A stretch of 64,000 nucleotides of DNA from Alphaproteobacteria bacterium. GTDB taxonomy: Bacteria; Pseudomonadota; Alphaproteobacteria; Sphingomonadales; Emcibacteraceae. The stretch spans positions 62,001 to 126,000 of the forward strand of contig JAUIDN010000004.1 of NCBI GenBank assembly GCA_030428615.1, written 5' to 3'. Of this stretch, positions 35,621 to 44,238 are shown piece after piece. The notes under the pieces were generated by a model. That model was given only the letters and a program-made list of their open reading frames with translations. It was not told the origin of the DNA and did not search any database. The translations under genes and the position numbers were made by a program. Each line of letters opens with the position of its first letter. The first letter of the stretch is position 1.

Positions 35621-36511
35621 ATGAAAAAAATCGCGATCTTTTTAATTTTAATTGGGGGCTTTGCGGGCATCTCACATGGTCAGGATGTGCCACAATATGA
35701 AGCATCCCTTATTGGAAAATTTTCGGCGCCGGATGCGCGTCAGGGCGTTGCTGTCGATAAAAGCCATTTTTATGCGGTGGACAGTTACCGAATAACCAAG
35801 CATTCAAAGATCGATGGTTCACCGGTCGCACAATGGGACGGGGTGGAATATGGTAAGGTCATTTTTCATCTGGATAGTGGTGTGGTGCTGAATAATCGGC
35901 TCTATGCCTCGCATTCAAATTATGGCCTTCGGCCAATGACCAGTTCTATTGAAGTGTGGGACACAATGACGATGGAGCATGTAGGCTCCTATAGTTTCGG
36001 CATCGAGCGGGGTTCTTTTACCTGGCTTGACCGCTACGGAGGGCATTGGTGGGGTGCCTTTGCCAATTATGACAGGGTGCAGGACGGGGACAGCGAACCA
36101 TATGGTGAAACCCGCAATACGCAGGTCGTTAAAATGGATAATAAATTCAAAGTAGTCGAAAGCTGGATCATTCCGGACCACATACTTGAACGCATAAAAC
36201 CCATGAGCAACAGTGGCGGATCGTGGGGTCCGGATGGGTATCTTTATTTAACCGGGCATGACCATGGGGAACTTTATGTCATGCAGCTTCCCGATGCCGG
36301 TTCCGTTCTGCATCATGCGGCGACGGTTATCGTGCCGAATGCGCTTCAGGGGCAGGGGATTGCATGGGACCGTAGCGCAAAAGGCCCACGCATTCTTTGG
36401 GGAATATCCAAATCCAAACGTGAAGTTTACAAGGTGGAAATGCCGATCATTAAACGGACACTTCCACAATCAAAAGGGATAATCAGGAAAAGTGATTTTA
36501 ATGTAAATTAA
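35621..36511 (+). CDS. Secreted protein of unknown function, propeller-like
   Basis: A 296-residue protein whose ATG has GAGGGAG 6 nt ahead; a signal peptide ends near residue 20 (S-H-G-Q). Repeated short strands such as G-V-A-V-D-K-S-H-F-Y-A-V-D and G-W/G-P-D-G-Y-L-Y-L-T-G-H-D suggest a beta-propeller, and clustered D, H and W residues could form a metal or substrate site, but I do not recognise a family. The Pho box suggests a role in phosphorus supply, for example a phosphoester hydrolase-like or binding protein. That is a guess. Confidence 0.7.
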   Translation: MKKIAIFLILIGGFAGISHGQDVPQYEASLIGKFSAPDARQGVAVDKSHFYAVDSYRITKHSKIDGSPVAQWDGVEYGKVIFHLDSGVVLNNRLYASHSNYGLRPMTSSIEVWDTMTMEHVGSYSFGIERGSFTWLDRYGGHWWGAFANYDRVQDGDSEPYGETRNTQVVKMDNKFKVVESWIIPDHILERIKPMSNSGGSWGPDGYLYLTGHDHGELYVMQLPDAGSVLHHAATVIVPNALQGQGIAWDRSAKGPRILWGISKSKREVYKVEMPIIKRTLPQSKGIIRKSDFNVN

Positions 36512-37480
36512 TTATCCCCAGAGCGCGGGTGTCGGAATGCTGGCAATGCCGCCTTCCATGTAGTCAAGGCCATGTTCCACATCCTGTTTTAAAAACAGCG
36601 GCCCGTCAATATCAACGAATTGACAAAACTGGCCGACAACATAGCTTGGTGCCATACCAAGGGACGATCCGGTCATATTACCGACCATAAGGCCTTTCCC
36701 ACCAAGCGTGGCCAGTTTGATGATTTTAAGTGCATCGGTCAGTCCGCCGCATTTATCAAGCTTTATATTAATCACATCATACCGTTTTGCATTCTGTTCA
36801 TATTCAGCACTGTCGAGGCAGCTTTCATCCGCGCCCAACGGTACGTCGGATTTAAATCCTTCAAGCATTTCATCCGCCCCGCGCTTGAGCGGCTGTTCAA
36901 TCATGGCGAGGCCCAATCTTTTGCAGTGTGGAATATATTCCCTCAGTTCTTCAAAGCTCCATCCCTGATTGACATCGGTAATCAGGGTCGCATCGGGGCG
37001 TGCGGCGCGGATCGCTTCCAGTCGTTCTATTGGTTCGTCGGCGGATAGTTTAATTTTTAAATTCGGGTATTTGGCAAATTTTCTTGCTTTTTCGGCCATT
37101 GCTTCCGCTGTATTAATGCCGACGGTTGCCACGGTGGAAAGCGGCTTGGGTGTTATATCCAGAAGCTCCCATATGGTTTTTCCTTCCGTCTTCGCGCGCA
37201 GGTCCCAAAAAGCACAGTCAAGGGCATTTCGTGCTCCACCGCGGGGCAGTATTTCGTCCACCTCCTCATGGGTGAGACGGCTATGGACAACGTCTTCAAT
37301 CTGTCTGGCCATGCTTTGCGCTGTTTCATTTTCATAATAGATGCCGTTTGCTTCACCGCGGCCGATATGGCCATCTTTTTCAATGATTACACGGACGGTA
37401 CTTGAATCGTTGAAAGTATACCCGGTGATAACGAACGGTTCTTTGAGCGGAAATGAATGTGTCTCTATTTTAAAGTGCAT
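36512..37480 (-). CDS. Dipeptide (L-Ala-D/L-Glu) epimerase, enolase superfamily
   Basis: A 322-residue enolase-superfamily member. K-I-K at 142-144 and K240 are the two acid-base lysine positions; metal ligands are D169 (T-D-V-N-Q-G-W), E195 (I-E-Q-P-L) and D218 (G-A-D-E-S). L-Ala-D/L-Glu epimerase of murein recycling is the most likely activity; N-acetyl-D-glutamate racemase (DgcA) of D-glutamate breakdown is a close relative and cannot be excluded. Divergent from the DUF819 permease gene and near a murein amidase gene. Confidence 0.82.
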   Translation of the reverse strand: MHFKIETHSFPLKEPFVITGYTFNDSSTVRVIIEKDGHIGRGEANGIYYENETAQSMARQIEDVVHSRLTHEEVDEILPRGGARNALDCAFWDLRAKTEGKTIWELLDITPKPLSTVATVGINTAEAMAEKARKFAKYPNLKIKLSADEPIERLEAIRAARPDATLITDVNQGWSFEELREYIPHCKRLGLAMIEQPLKRGADEMLEGFKSDVPLGADESCLDSAEYEQNAKRYDVINIKLDKCGGLTDALKIIKLATLGGKGLMVGNMTGSSLGMAPSYVVGQFCQFVDIDGPLFLKQDVEHGLDYMEGGIASIPTPALWG

Positions 37481-37581
37481 TGGCTGACCCCGTTAAATAA
37501 ACTATTGGCAACAACTAATCATATCAGATAGGGTCATTACAAGTGAAAATTAATGCAATGGGTAACCAAGGGAGATTTTAA

Positions 37582-38715
37582 ATGTCGTTAATTCCGGCTG
37601 ATAATGATTTTGCCATGTGGGCGGTGATGTTACTTCTGGTAGCGCTTGTCTTTAAACTTGAAAAAACGGAATTGGGCCAAAAGATATCCGGAACGATCAT
37701 GATCATTACGTTTGGTGCGATACTGGCGAATTTTAAAATCATTTCCCCATCCAATAACGTGTTCAGCAGCATCAACACAACGGGCGTTCCCATTGCCATT
37801 GTCCTTCTTCTTTTTAATGCGAACCTGAAAAAAATATTTAAAGAAAGCGGGCCGACATTAATTGCCTTTATTTTCGGCGCGATTGGTACCACTCTCGGTA
37901 CAATTCTAGGGGTGCTGACATTGCCACTTGGAGAGAAAGCACCGGAGCTGGCGGCAGTGTTCAGCGCAACTTATATTGGCGGTTCGGCTAATTTCGTCGG
38001 TGTTTCTAACGCGATTGGTTTCGATGACAGTAATCTTCTGACGGCCAGTGTTGCTGCGGATAATGTGGTCGGTGTTGCTTTTATGGCGCTGCTGATTGCC
38101 ATTCCGTCCGTACAATTTGTGGCCAAAAAGTTTTCTTATGATGCAAATTCAAACCTCTATGACGATGATGACGCAGAACACACCGAAGAAGAGCAACCAT
38201 TTTCCATTGAACGGGCCGTGGCAAGCCTTGGTATTGCATTTTTAATTGTGGTCTTAAGCGATATTATTTCCGGACTTATCGGTTATCCACCGCTTCGCCT
38301 TCTTATTCTGACGGCGCTGACGGTAGCGATGGCCACCTTCGCCCATGAAAAAGTGGCAAGCCTTAGTGAAGCATTCCCAATCGGCATTGCTATTATGTAT
38401 TTATTCCTTGGTATGATTGGGGCGGGGGTTGACATTATCACGATGCTCGAAAGCGGTATGATACTGGCATTATTTGCTTTTATTATTCTTTTGGTACATT
38501 TGATCACGGTTCTCACACTTTCAAAGCTCTTTAAAATTGGACTGCCCGAAGCGCTTGTGGGGTCGAACGCCTGTATCCTTGGGCCGCCAACCGCCGCCGC
38601 CATGGCGGGTGCGCTGGGCTGGAAAAGTCTTGTGACACCTGCGGTTCTGTGCGGAACATTTGGTTATGCGACGGCCAATTTTATTGGCGTGAGTATTTTC
38701 GGGCTTATGGGATAA
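37582..38715 (+). CDS. DUF819 family membrane protein
   Basis: A 377-residue inner-membrane protein with about 10-11 helices. A-T-Y-I-G-G-S-A-N-F-V-G-V-S (about 132-145) and the mirrored A-N-F-I-G-V near the end are family marks of DUF819 (YjcL type), thought to be a secondary transporter. An acidic cytoplasmic loop (D-D-D-D-A-E-H-T-E-E-E) divides the halves near residue 195. Divergence from the epimerase gene suggests uptake of a murein-derived peptide or amino acid; the substrate is unproven. Confidence 0.82.
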   Translation: MSLIPADNDFAMWAVMLLLVALVFKLEKTELGQKISGTIMIITFGAILANFKIISPSNNVFSSINTTGVPIAIVLLLFNANLKKIFKESGPTLIAFIFGAIGTTLGTILGVLTLPLGEKAPELAAVFSATYIGGSANFVGVSNAIGFDDSNLLTASVAADNVVGVAFMALLIAIPSVQFVAKKFSYDANSNLYDDDDAEHTEEEQPFSIERAVASLGIAFLIVVLSDIISGLIGYPPLRLLILTALTVAMATFAHEKVASLSEAFPIGIAIMYLFLGMIGAGVDIITMLESGMILALFAFIILLVHLITVLTLSKLFKIGLPEALVGSNACILGPPTAAAMAGALGWKSLVTPAVLCGTFGYATANFIGVSIFGLMG

Positions 38716-38726
38716 GGTAGCTTGTC

Positions 38727-39239
38727 GTGGAATTAAAGAAAGTTGATGTGTCCTTTGCGAATCAGCTTGTTGATCTCTGGGTAAGTACATTCTATCAGGC
38801 ATATTCTGATAAACACACAATGGAAAATATGAAAAGCTACACTGACCGTGTGTATACGCTGGGTGCAGCTAAAGACGTTCTTCGCTCAGATGTTCAAGAC
38901 TGCATTGTTGCATTTGAAGATGAAAAAGAAGTCGGGTTTTATTTGAATAAATATTGCCCCTGTCCCGTCATGGACAAAGATGAAAAATCAGTGGAATTAA
39001 AGCAAATTTATATTCTGCCTGATCAATTTGGCACGGGCCTTGGTAAAACATTACTTGAACATGCCTATGAAACGGCGCGTAAGGCAGACGCAAAAAATAT
39101 CTGGCTTGTTGTTGTGGATATCAATGAACGGGCGCGGCTGTTTTACCTAAAACAGGGTTTCGTTGAAATTGGTGAAGGCCCGATCCTTGAAATAGGGTCG
39201 GATCATCTTACCTCCAAATATATGATGCGCCGATTATGA
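38727..39239 (+). CDS. GNAT-family N-acetyltransferase
   Basis: A 170-residue acetyltransferase with the acetyl-CoA motif Q-F-G-T-G-L-G-K-T-L-L near residues 99-109 and V-D-I-N-E-R-A-R-L-F-Y-L-K-Q-G-F-V-E near 130-147. It starts with GTG after AAGG and follows the DUF819 gene by 11 bp, so they probably form an operon. The acceptor may be an amine or peptide related to the permease substrate. Confidence 0.85.
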   Translation: MELKKVDVSFANQLVDLWVSTFYQAYSDKHTMENMKSYTDRVYTLGAAKDVLRSDVQDCIVAFEDEKEVGFYLNKYCPCPVMDKDEKSVELKQIYILPDQFGTGLGKTLLEHAYETARKADAKNIWLVVVDINERARLFYLKQGFVEIGEGPILEIGSDHLTSKYMMRRL

Positions 39240-39261
39240 CTATTATAAAAGCGGCTAAATT

Positions 39262-40170
39262 TTATTCAAAAATATCCAGATCGTTTGCGGAAACGACCTC
39301 TCCTTCGTAACCGGCTTCTTTGACTTCTTCCGCCAGATTATCATCTGCCTTATCCCAATATATCTGATGGTAAAGAACCAGCAGACGGGGTTTTGCCTGA
39401 TTGGCAATATCCGCCAGTTCATCAGGTAACGTATGAAACGCCCGTTGGTAAACCTGCCATTCTTGCGGCCGTTTCAGGAGTGCGATGTTTGAAACCACTT
39501 CGTGGACTAATATATCAACTCCTGTTGATGCTTTCATAATTGCGTCACTTTTTGCAGTATCCCCCGAAATTACAACGGTTTTCCCGGTTGATTTTTCGGT
39601 AAATTTATACCCATAAGCGTGTTTCCAGGTGCCGTGGGGTACTTTTATTGCGTCAACGATAACATTATCATCTTCGAAAATCTGACCGGATTTCGAATGT
39701 TCACGGGTAATAACCTTATATCCATCCGGGTTCGCGGGCTGCGACCCGTTAAGGCGCATATCGATGTCTTGCGTATAGGCTTCAATAATATTGTCGGCCA
39801 TGTGTTTTGTGCCGGGCGGGCCGTAAAGTTTGATCGGTACGGCGCGTCGTAAAACCCACGGAGCCAAAATCATATTTGCCAGCCCGGCGGTGTGATCGGA
39901 ATGAAGATGCGTTAAAAAAATCGTGTCAAGATTTGGTGGTGTCAGTTCTGTAACACCATTTTCCACAGCCAATCTTGTTCGCCTGAATATGCCCGCGCCA
40001 CTGTCAACAATATAGGATTTTCCGCCTGATATCACGGCTACACCCGGCCCCGATCGCTCGGGAAATGATAGTGGAGTTCCGGTTCCAAGCATTACGATTT
40101 TCATATCATCTGCCAAAGCCGCTTGCGTCAGGCACAAGCAAATAGCCAGATTAATAAATAATTTTTTCAT
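39262..40170 (-). CDS. Exported metallo-beta-lactamase-fold hydrolase
   Basis: A 302-residue MBL-fold protein with signal peptide (about 1-20, cleavage after A-L-A). The zinc motif T-H-L-H-S-D-H-T-A-G-L, a later G-D-T-A and H-E-V match the RNase Z/phosphonate-type branch. Being periplasmic, it is more likely a hydrolase of a small ester or cyclic compound than an RNase. It is the last gene of an operon with the two PLP enzymes, 4 bp after the Tat-exported one. Confidence 0.85.
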   Translation of the reverse strand: MKKLFINLAICLCLTQAALADDMKIVMLGTGTPLSFPERSGPGVAVISGGKSYIVDSGAGIFRRTRLAVENGVTELTPPNLDTIFLTHLHSDHTAGLANMILAPWVLRRAVPIKLYGPPGTKHMADNIIEAYTQDIDMRLNGSQPANPDGYKVITREHSKSGQIFEDDNVIVDAIKVPHGTWKHAYGYKFTEKSTGKTVVISGDTAKSDAIMKASTGVDILVHEVVSNIALLKRPQEWQVYQRAFHTLPDELADIANQAKPRLLVLYHQIYWDKADDNLAEEVKEAGYEGEVVSANDLDIFE

Positions 40171-40174
40171 AAAC

Positions 40175-41269
40175 TTAGGTCAGAAAATATTTTGCATAGG
40201 GATGAAGCGCCGGTGCACCGCCGGTATGAAGGAACGTGACATCCTTGGCATTTTCAAGTTTATTGTTTTTCACCATATCAATCATTGCTGACATGGCTTT
40301 ACCCGTATAAACCGGGTCGCACAGTACACCCTCATTCTTTGCCGTCATTTTCACAGCGTCAAGACCCGCTTCGGTAGGATAGCCGTAAGCCTTACCATAA
40401 TAGTCTCCCAGAACGATAATGTCCTCATCCTTGATGAAGTCGGCAGGGACCCCCATTACTTCACATGTTTCGTTGAGCACGGCGCGGACGCGCTTCATTG
40501 CCGGTTCAGCGGGACCACCAACCGAAACTCCCATGACTTTGGTGGTTGTATTGCCAAAATAACGAAGTCCCATGATTAATCCGGCTTGGGTGCCGCAGCT
40601 TCCTGTCGGATGAAAAATATGACTTGGAGATATGCCCATTTCTTTCCATTGGGCGACAAGTTCACGGCCGGCATTCACATATCCCATGCTGCCGATGCCG
40701 TTTGATGCACCTGCGGGGATGTTATAGGGATTTTTCCCTGCCGCCGTAAGATCTGCAAGAACTTTTTCTACTACTGGCCCACGGCCATCTTCAGCGACAT
40801 ATATATGGGCGCCCATGATATGATCCATCAGATAATTGCCGCTTCCCATCAATTCATCTTTCATTTCCGGGACAGGGTTGGAAAGAATAACGTGGCATTC
40901 AAGACCGATTTTGGCGGCGCCGGATACGGTTTGACGCACGTGGTTGGATTGCAATCCTCCTTGGGTTACGACCGCTTTGGCGCCATTGTTCAACGCTTCG
41001 GCCAGCGCATATTCAAGTTTCCTGGTTTTGTTGCCGCCATGCGCCAGCTCCATCACATCGTCGCGTTTAATGTAAAGATCCGGACCACCGATCTGATCTG
41101 TCATATTATTCATTTTATAGCACGCAGTAGGCAACGTAGTCAGGCGAATACGCGGTACTTTGTCAAATTGATCACTTGCCTGCGCGAATGAAATGCTCCC
41201 ACCGACGAGGCTGGCAACTGTCGCACCACCTGCGGCCTTCATGAAAAAACGACGACTCTGTCTGGTCAT
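40175..41269 (-). CDS. Tat-exported D-cysteine desulfhydrase/ACC deaminase-like PLP enzyme
   Basis: A 364-residue fold-type II PLP enzyme. K81 in H-G-G-N-K-T-R-K-L-E-Y binds PLP, S108 in Q-S-N-H-V-R-Q stands next to the substrate, and T-G-S-C-G-T-Q-A-G binds the phosphate. A twin-arginine leader (S-R-R-F-F-M-K at 5-11, then an Ala/Gly-rich helix to about 30) precedes the domain, which its cytoplasmic paralogue next door lacks. The Tat route fits a cofactor-loaded enzyme. D-cysteine, L-cysteate or another beta-substituted alanine are possible substrates. Confidence 0.85.
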   Translation of the reverse strand: MTRQSRRFFMKAAGGATVASLVGGSISFAQASDQFDKVPRIRLTTLPTACYKMNNMTDQIGGPDLYIKRDDVMELAHGGNKTRKLEYALAEALNNGAKAVVTQGGLQSNHVRQTVSGAAKIGLECHVILSNPVPEMKDELMGSGNYLMDHIMGAHIYVAEDGRGPVVEKVLADLTAAGKNPYNIPAGASNGIGSMGYVNAGRELVAQWKEMGISPSHIFHPTGSCGTQAGLIMGLRYFGNTTTKVMGVSVGGPAEPAMKRVRAVLNETCEVMGVPADFIKDEDIIVLGDYYGKAYGYPTEAGLDAVKMTAKNEGVLCDPVYTGKAMSAMIDMVKNNKLENAKDVTFLHTGGAPALHPYAKYFLT

Positions 41270-41346
41270 ATATTTGCTCCCTTTCGTTTATTATGTGAAA
41301 CAGCCTATTTCACTTTACCGCAAATGAAAAGGGTGAGAGATAACTT

Positions 41347-42360
41347 TTATTCAGGATCAATGAAAAGGTCTGCAAAACTGTGAATGGCAGGCGCTCCGCC
41401 CGTATGCAAAAACACGATATCCTCCGGGTTATCAAGCTTATTTTTTGTCAACATATCAATAAGACCTGCCATTGCCTTGCCAGTATAAACAGGATCCAAG
41501 ATTATGCCTTCTTTTTCCCCCAGCATTCTTATCGCTTCGTTGGCGCTATCGGTCGGGTAGGCGTACGCTTTGCCGAAATAATCACCACTAACAATAAGGT
41601 CGTCGTTGCTAATCAGGGTATCATCAATATCGATTACGTCATGAATTTGTTTAAGTACGTCCCTTACAGTCTGTTTTTTAATTTCTTCCGGTTGGCTGAC
41701 GGATATGCCGATTACTTTGGTTGTCTTATTACCAAAATACCTTAATCCCGCAAGTAATCCTGCCTGAGTGCCGCCGCTGCCAGTGCCCAGAAAAATGTGG
41801 CTTGGATTTATATTCATCTTTTCCCATTGGTTTATGAGTTCCTTTGCTGCGAGCACATAGCCTAAGCTGCCGAGTCCGTTTGAAGCGCCCATAGGTACGG
41901 AATATGGCTTTTTGCCTTCGGTGCGAAGTTCGTTTTCAATACGCGTCATTTCAGCGGCAACCTTTTCGTCGTCACCATCAATGATATATTCGCTGGCACC
42001 CATTATGTTATCCATCAGATAATTGCCGCTTGATCTCATCTCTTTTACGCGTTCCGGAACCGGGTTATTAAGAAAAATATGACTTTCAAGTCCTAATCTG
42101 GCGGCGGCGGACACGGTTTGTCGAACATGATTGGATTGAATTCCACCCATTGTAAGAACAGTATCCGCACCCTTTGAGAGAGCATCAGCGAAAACATATT
42201 CAAGCTTTCGGGTTTTATTGCCGCCATGCGCAAGGTCCATGACATCATCACGTTTTATATAGATATCTGTTTTACCCAGATGATTACTAAGATTTGACAT
42301 CTTGTAAAATGACGTTGGTAAACTCGTAAGAGGTATGCGTTCGATATCTTCGAATTTCAT
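41347..42360 (-). CDS. D-cysteine desulfhydrase-like PLP enzyme, cytoplasmic paralogue
   Basis: A 337-residue protein aligned over its full length with the downstream Tat-exported paralogue; PLP lysine K49 in H-G-G-N-K-T-R-K-L-E-Y, S76 in Q-S-N-H-V-R-Q and the phosphate loop T-G-S-G-G-T-Q-A-G. It begins at the domain edge with no leader. DcyD (D-cysteine), CuyA (L-cysteate sulfo-lyase) and ACC deaminase are relatives; the sequence does not decide among them. First gene of the three-gene operon. Confidence 0.86.
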   Translation of the reverse strand: MKFEDIERIPLTSLPTSFYKMSNLSNHLGKTDIYIKRDDVMDLAHGGNKTRKLEYVFADALSKGADTVLTMGGIQSNHVRQTVSAAARLGLESHIFLNNPVPERVKEMRSSGNYLMDNIMGASEYIIDGDDEKVAAEMTRIENELRTEGKKPYSVPMGASNGLGSLGYVLAAKELINQWEKMNINPSHIFLGTGSGGTQAGLLAGLRYFGNKTTKVIGISVSQPEEIKKQTVRDVLKQIHDVIDIDDTLISNDDLIVSGDYFGKAYAYPTDSANEAIRMLGEKEGIILDPVYTGKAMAGLIDMLTKNKLDNPEDIVFLHTGGAPAIHSFADLFIDPE

Positions 42361-42508
42361 AATTCTGCCTCATATGATCATTAGATAGATAAACATTCTT
42401 AGTACAGATTGCTGCCGAAATAAACAGCTAGTTTGCCACAAGTATGATTGACCTGACTGCCCTTTTACGGTTATCTCTAAAAGTAATGATAAAAAGGAGT
42501 TTGCGCTG

Positions 42509-44158
42509 ATGGAACGGGAATATATGGAGTATGACCTGGTCATTGTTGGCGGCGGGCCAGCGGGGCTTGCTGCTGCGATTAGATTTAAGCAATGTGCAAC
42601 TGAAGCCGGTAATGATTATTCCGTTTGCGTCATTGAAAAGGGATCGGAAATTGGTGCCCATATATTATCCGGGGCAGTGATCGATCCGATTGCGCTTGAT
42701 GAACTTATCCCTGATTGGAAAGAACTGGGAGCACCTGTTAAGGTAACCGTGACCAATAACCAACACTGGGCCCTGAGCGAAAAAGGCAAAACCAATCTAC
42801 CTCATATATTAATGCCGCCACTTCTGAGTAATAAGGGAAACTATATTATCAGTCTTGGGAACTTGTGCCGGTGGCTCGCGCAGCAGGCTGAAAATATGGG
42901 TGTTGAAATATTTCCGGGATTTGCTGCGGCCGATGTTCTTTTTCATGAAGATGGCTCTGTTAAGGGTGTCCTTACGGGTGATATGGGGGTCGCCGCGGAT
43001 GGCGGTCACAAAGATGGTTATATGCCCGGCATGGAACTACACGGAAAATACACTTTTTTTGCAGAAGGGGCACGTGGGTCACTTTCCAAAACACTTATCG
43101 AAAAATTCAACCTTCGTGAGGGTTGTGAGCCACAGACATACGGTATCGGCATTAAGGAATTATGGGAGGTTAGCCCGGAAAAACACAAAGAAGGAACAGT
43201 GATCCATACACAAGGCTGGCCACTTCAAAGTGACACGGTGGGGGGTGGCTTTTGTTATCATCTTGATAATAATCAGGTTGCCATCGGCTTTGTCGTGGGA
43301 TTGGATTATTCAAATCCATACCTTTCCCCGTTTGATGAAATGCAACGGTATAAAACGCACCCTGCATTTGAGCGGCTTTTTGAAGGGGCAAAACGTATAT
43401 CATATGGTGCACGAGCGATAAATGAGGGAGGTTTCCAATCGGTACCGAAATTGTCTTTTCCTGGCGGCGCGCTTATTGGATGTTCAGCAGGTTTTGTAAA
43501 TGTTCCTCGTATTAAAGGGACCCATAACGCGATGAAAACAGGTATGCTTGCAGCCGAAGAAGCCGCTAAGGCATTGAATGGTGGCGGGGATATCTCTGGG
43601 TATGACCGTGCTTATGAAAACAGTTGGGTTTATAAAGATCTGAAGAAAGTACGAAACGCGAAGCCGGCGATCCATAAGTTCGGTGCTTTTTGGGGAACGT
43701 TGTATGCGGGGTTTGATATGTGGCTTAATAATGTTGGATTGGGATTTCTTCTTCCCTGGACGTTTAGCCATGACGAAGACCATACGTGCCTGGTTCTCGC
43801 TTCAGAGGCGACAAAAATTGATTATCCCAAACCGGACGGAAAAATTACTTTTGACAAGCTCTCGTCAGTGTTTTTATCGAATACCAATCATGCAGAAGAT
43901 CAGCCCTGCCATTTAACTTTAAAAGACAGTAATGTTCCGGTTGAAATAAATTATAAAAAATATGCCGGGCCTGAGGTTCGATTTTGTCCGGCGGGTGTAT
44001 ATGAATTTATTGAAGTAGGTGGCGGCAATGAGCCACAATTGCAAATAAATTCACAAAATTGTGTGCATTGCAAAACATGTGATATTAAGGACCCGACGCA
44101 AAATATTAATTGGGTGCCACCGGAAGGTGGTGGTGGACCGAATTACCCCAATATGTGA
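42509..44158 (+). CDS. Electron transfer flavoprotein-ubiquinone oxidoreductase
   Basis: A 549-residue inner-membrane-associated flavoenzyme that passes electrons from ETF (fatty-acid and amino-acid oxidation) to ubiquinone. FAD motif G-G-G-P-A-G-L-A-A-A near 12-21, E-K-G-x-x-I-G-A-H-I-L-S-G near 45-57, and the C-terminal 4Fe-4S ligands: C-P-A-G plus C-V-H-C-K-T-C in the last 65 residues. The usual P-P-E-G-G-G-G-P-x-Y end is present. Strong AAAAAGGAG ahead of the ATG. No etfAB in the window. Confidence 0.96.
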   Translation: MEREYMEYDLVIVGGGPAGLAAAIRFKQCATEAGNDYSVCVIEKGSEIGAHILSGAVIDPIALDELIPDWKELGAPVKVTVTNNQHWALSEKGKTNLPHILMPPLLSNKGNYIISLGNLCRWLAQQAENMGVEIFPGFAAADVLFHEDGSVKGVLTGDMGVAADGGHKDGYMPGMELHGKYTFFAEGARGSLSKTLIEKFNLREGCEPQTYGIGIKELWEVSPEKHKEGTVIHTQGWPLQSDTVGGGFCYHLDNNQVAIGFVVGLDYSNPYLSPFDEMQRYKTHPAFERLFEGAKRISYGARAINEGGFQSVPKLSFPGGALIGCSAGFVNVPRIKGTHNAMKTGMLAAEEAAKALNGGGDISGYDRAYENSWVYKDLKKVRNAKPAIHKFGAFWGTLYAGFDMWLNNVGLGFLLPWTFSHDEDHTCLVLASEATKIDYPKPDGKITFDKLSSVFLSNTNHAEDQPCHLTLKDSNVPVEINYKKYAGPEVRFCPAGVYEFIEVGGGNEPQLQINSQNCVHCKTCDIKDPTQNINWVPPEGGGGPNYPNM

Positions 44159-44238
44159 ATATCTTAGTGTTTTATTAGGACAATTGCAGATATATTTTTA
44201 ACATTCATAACCCATCTTTAGGATAAGGCCAAAACCAT

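Noticed and set aside
36620-37048. 142-codon frame on the plus strand inside the epimerase gene
   Set aside because: The minus strand encodes all enolase-superfamily active-site residues here.
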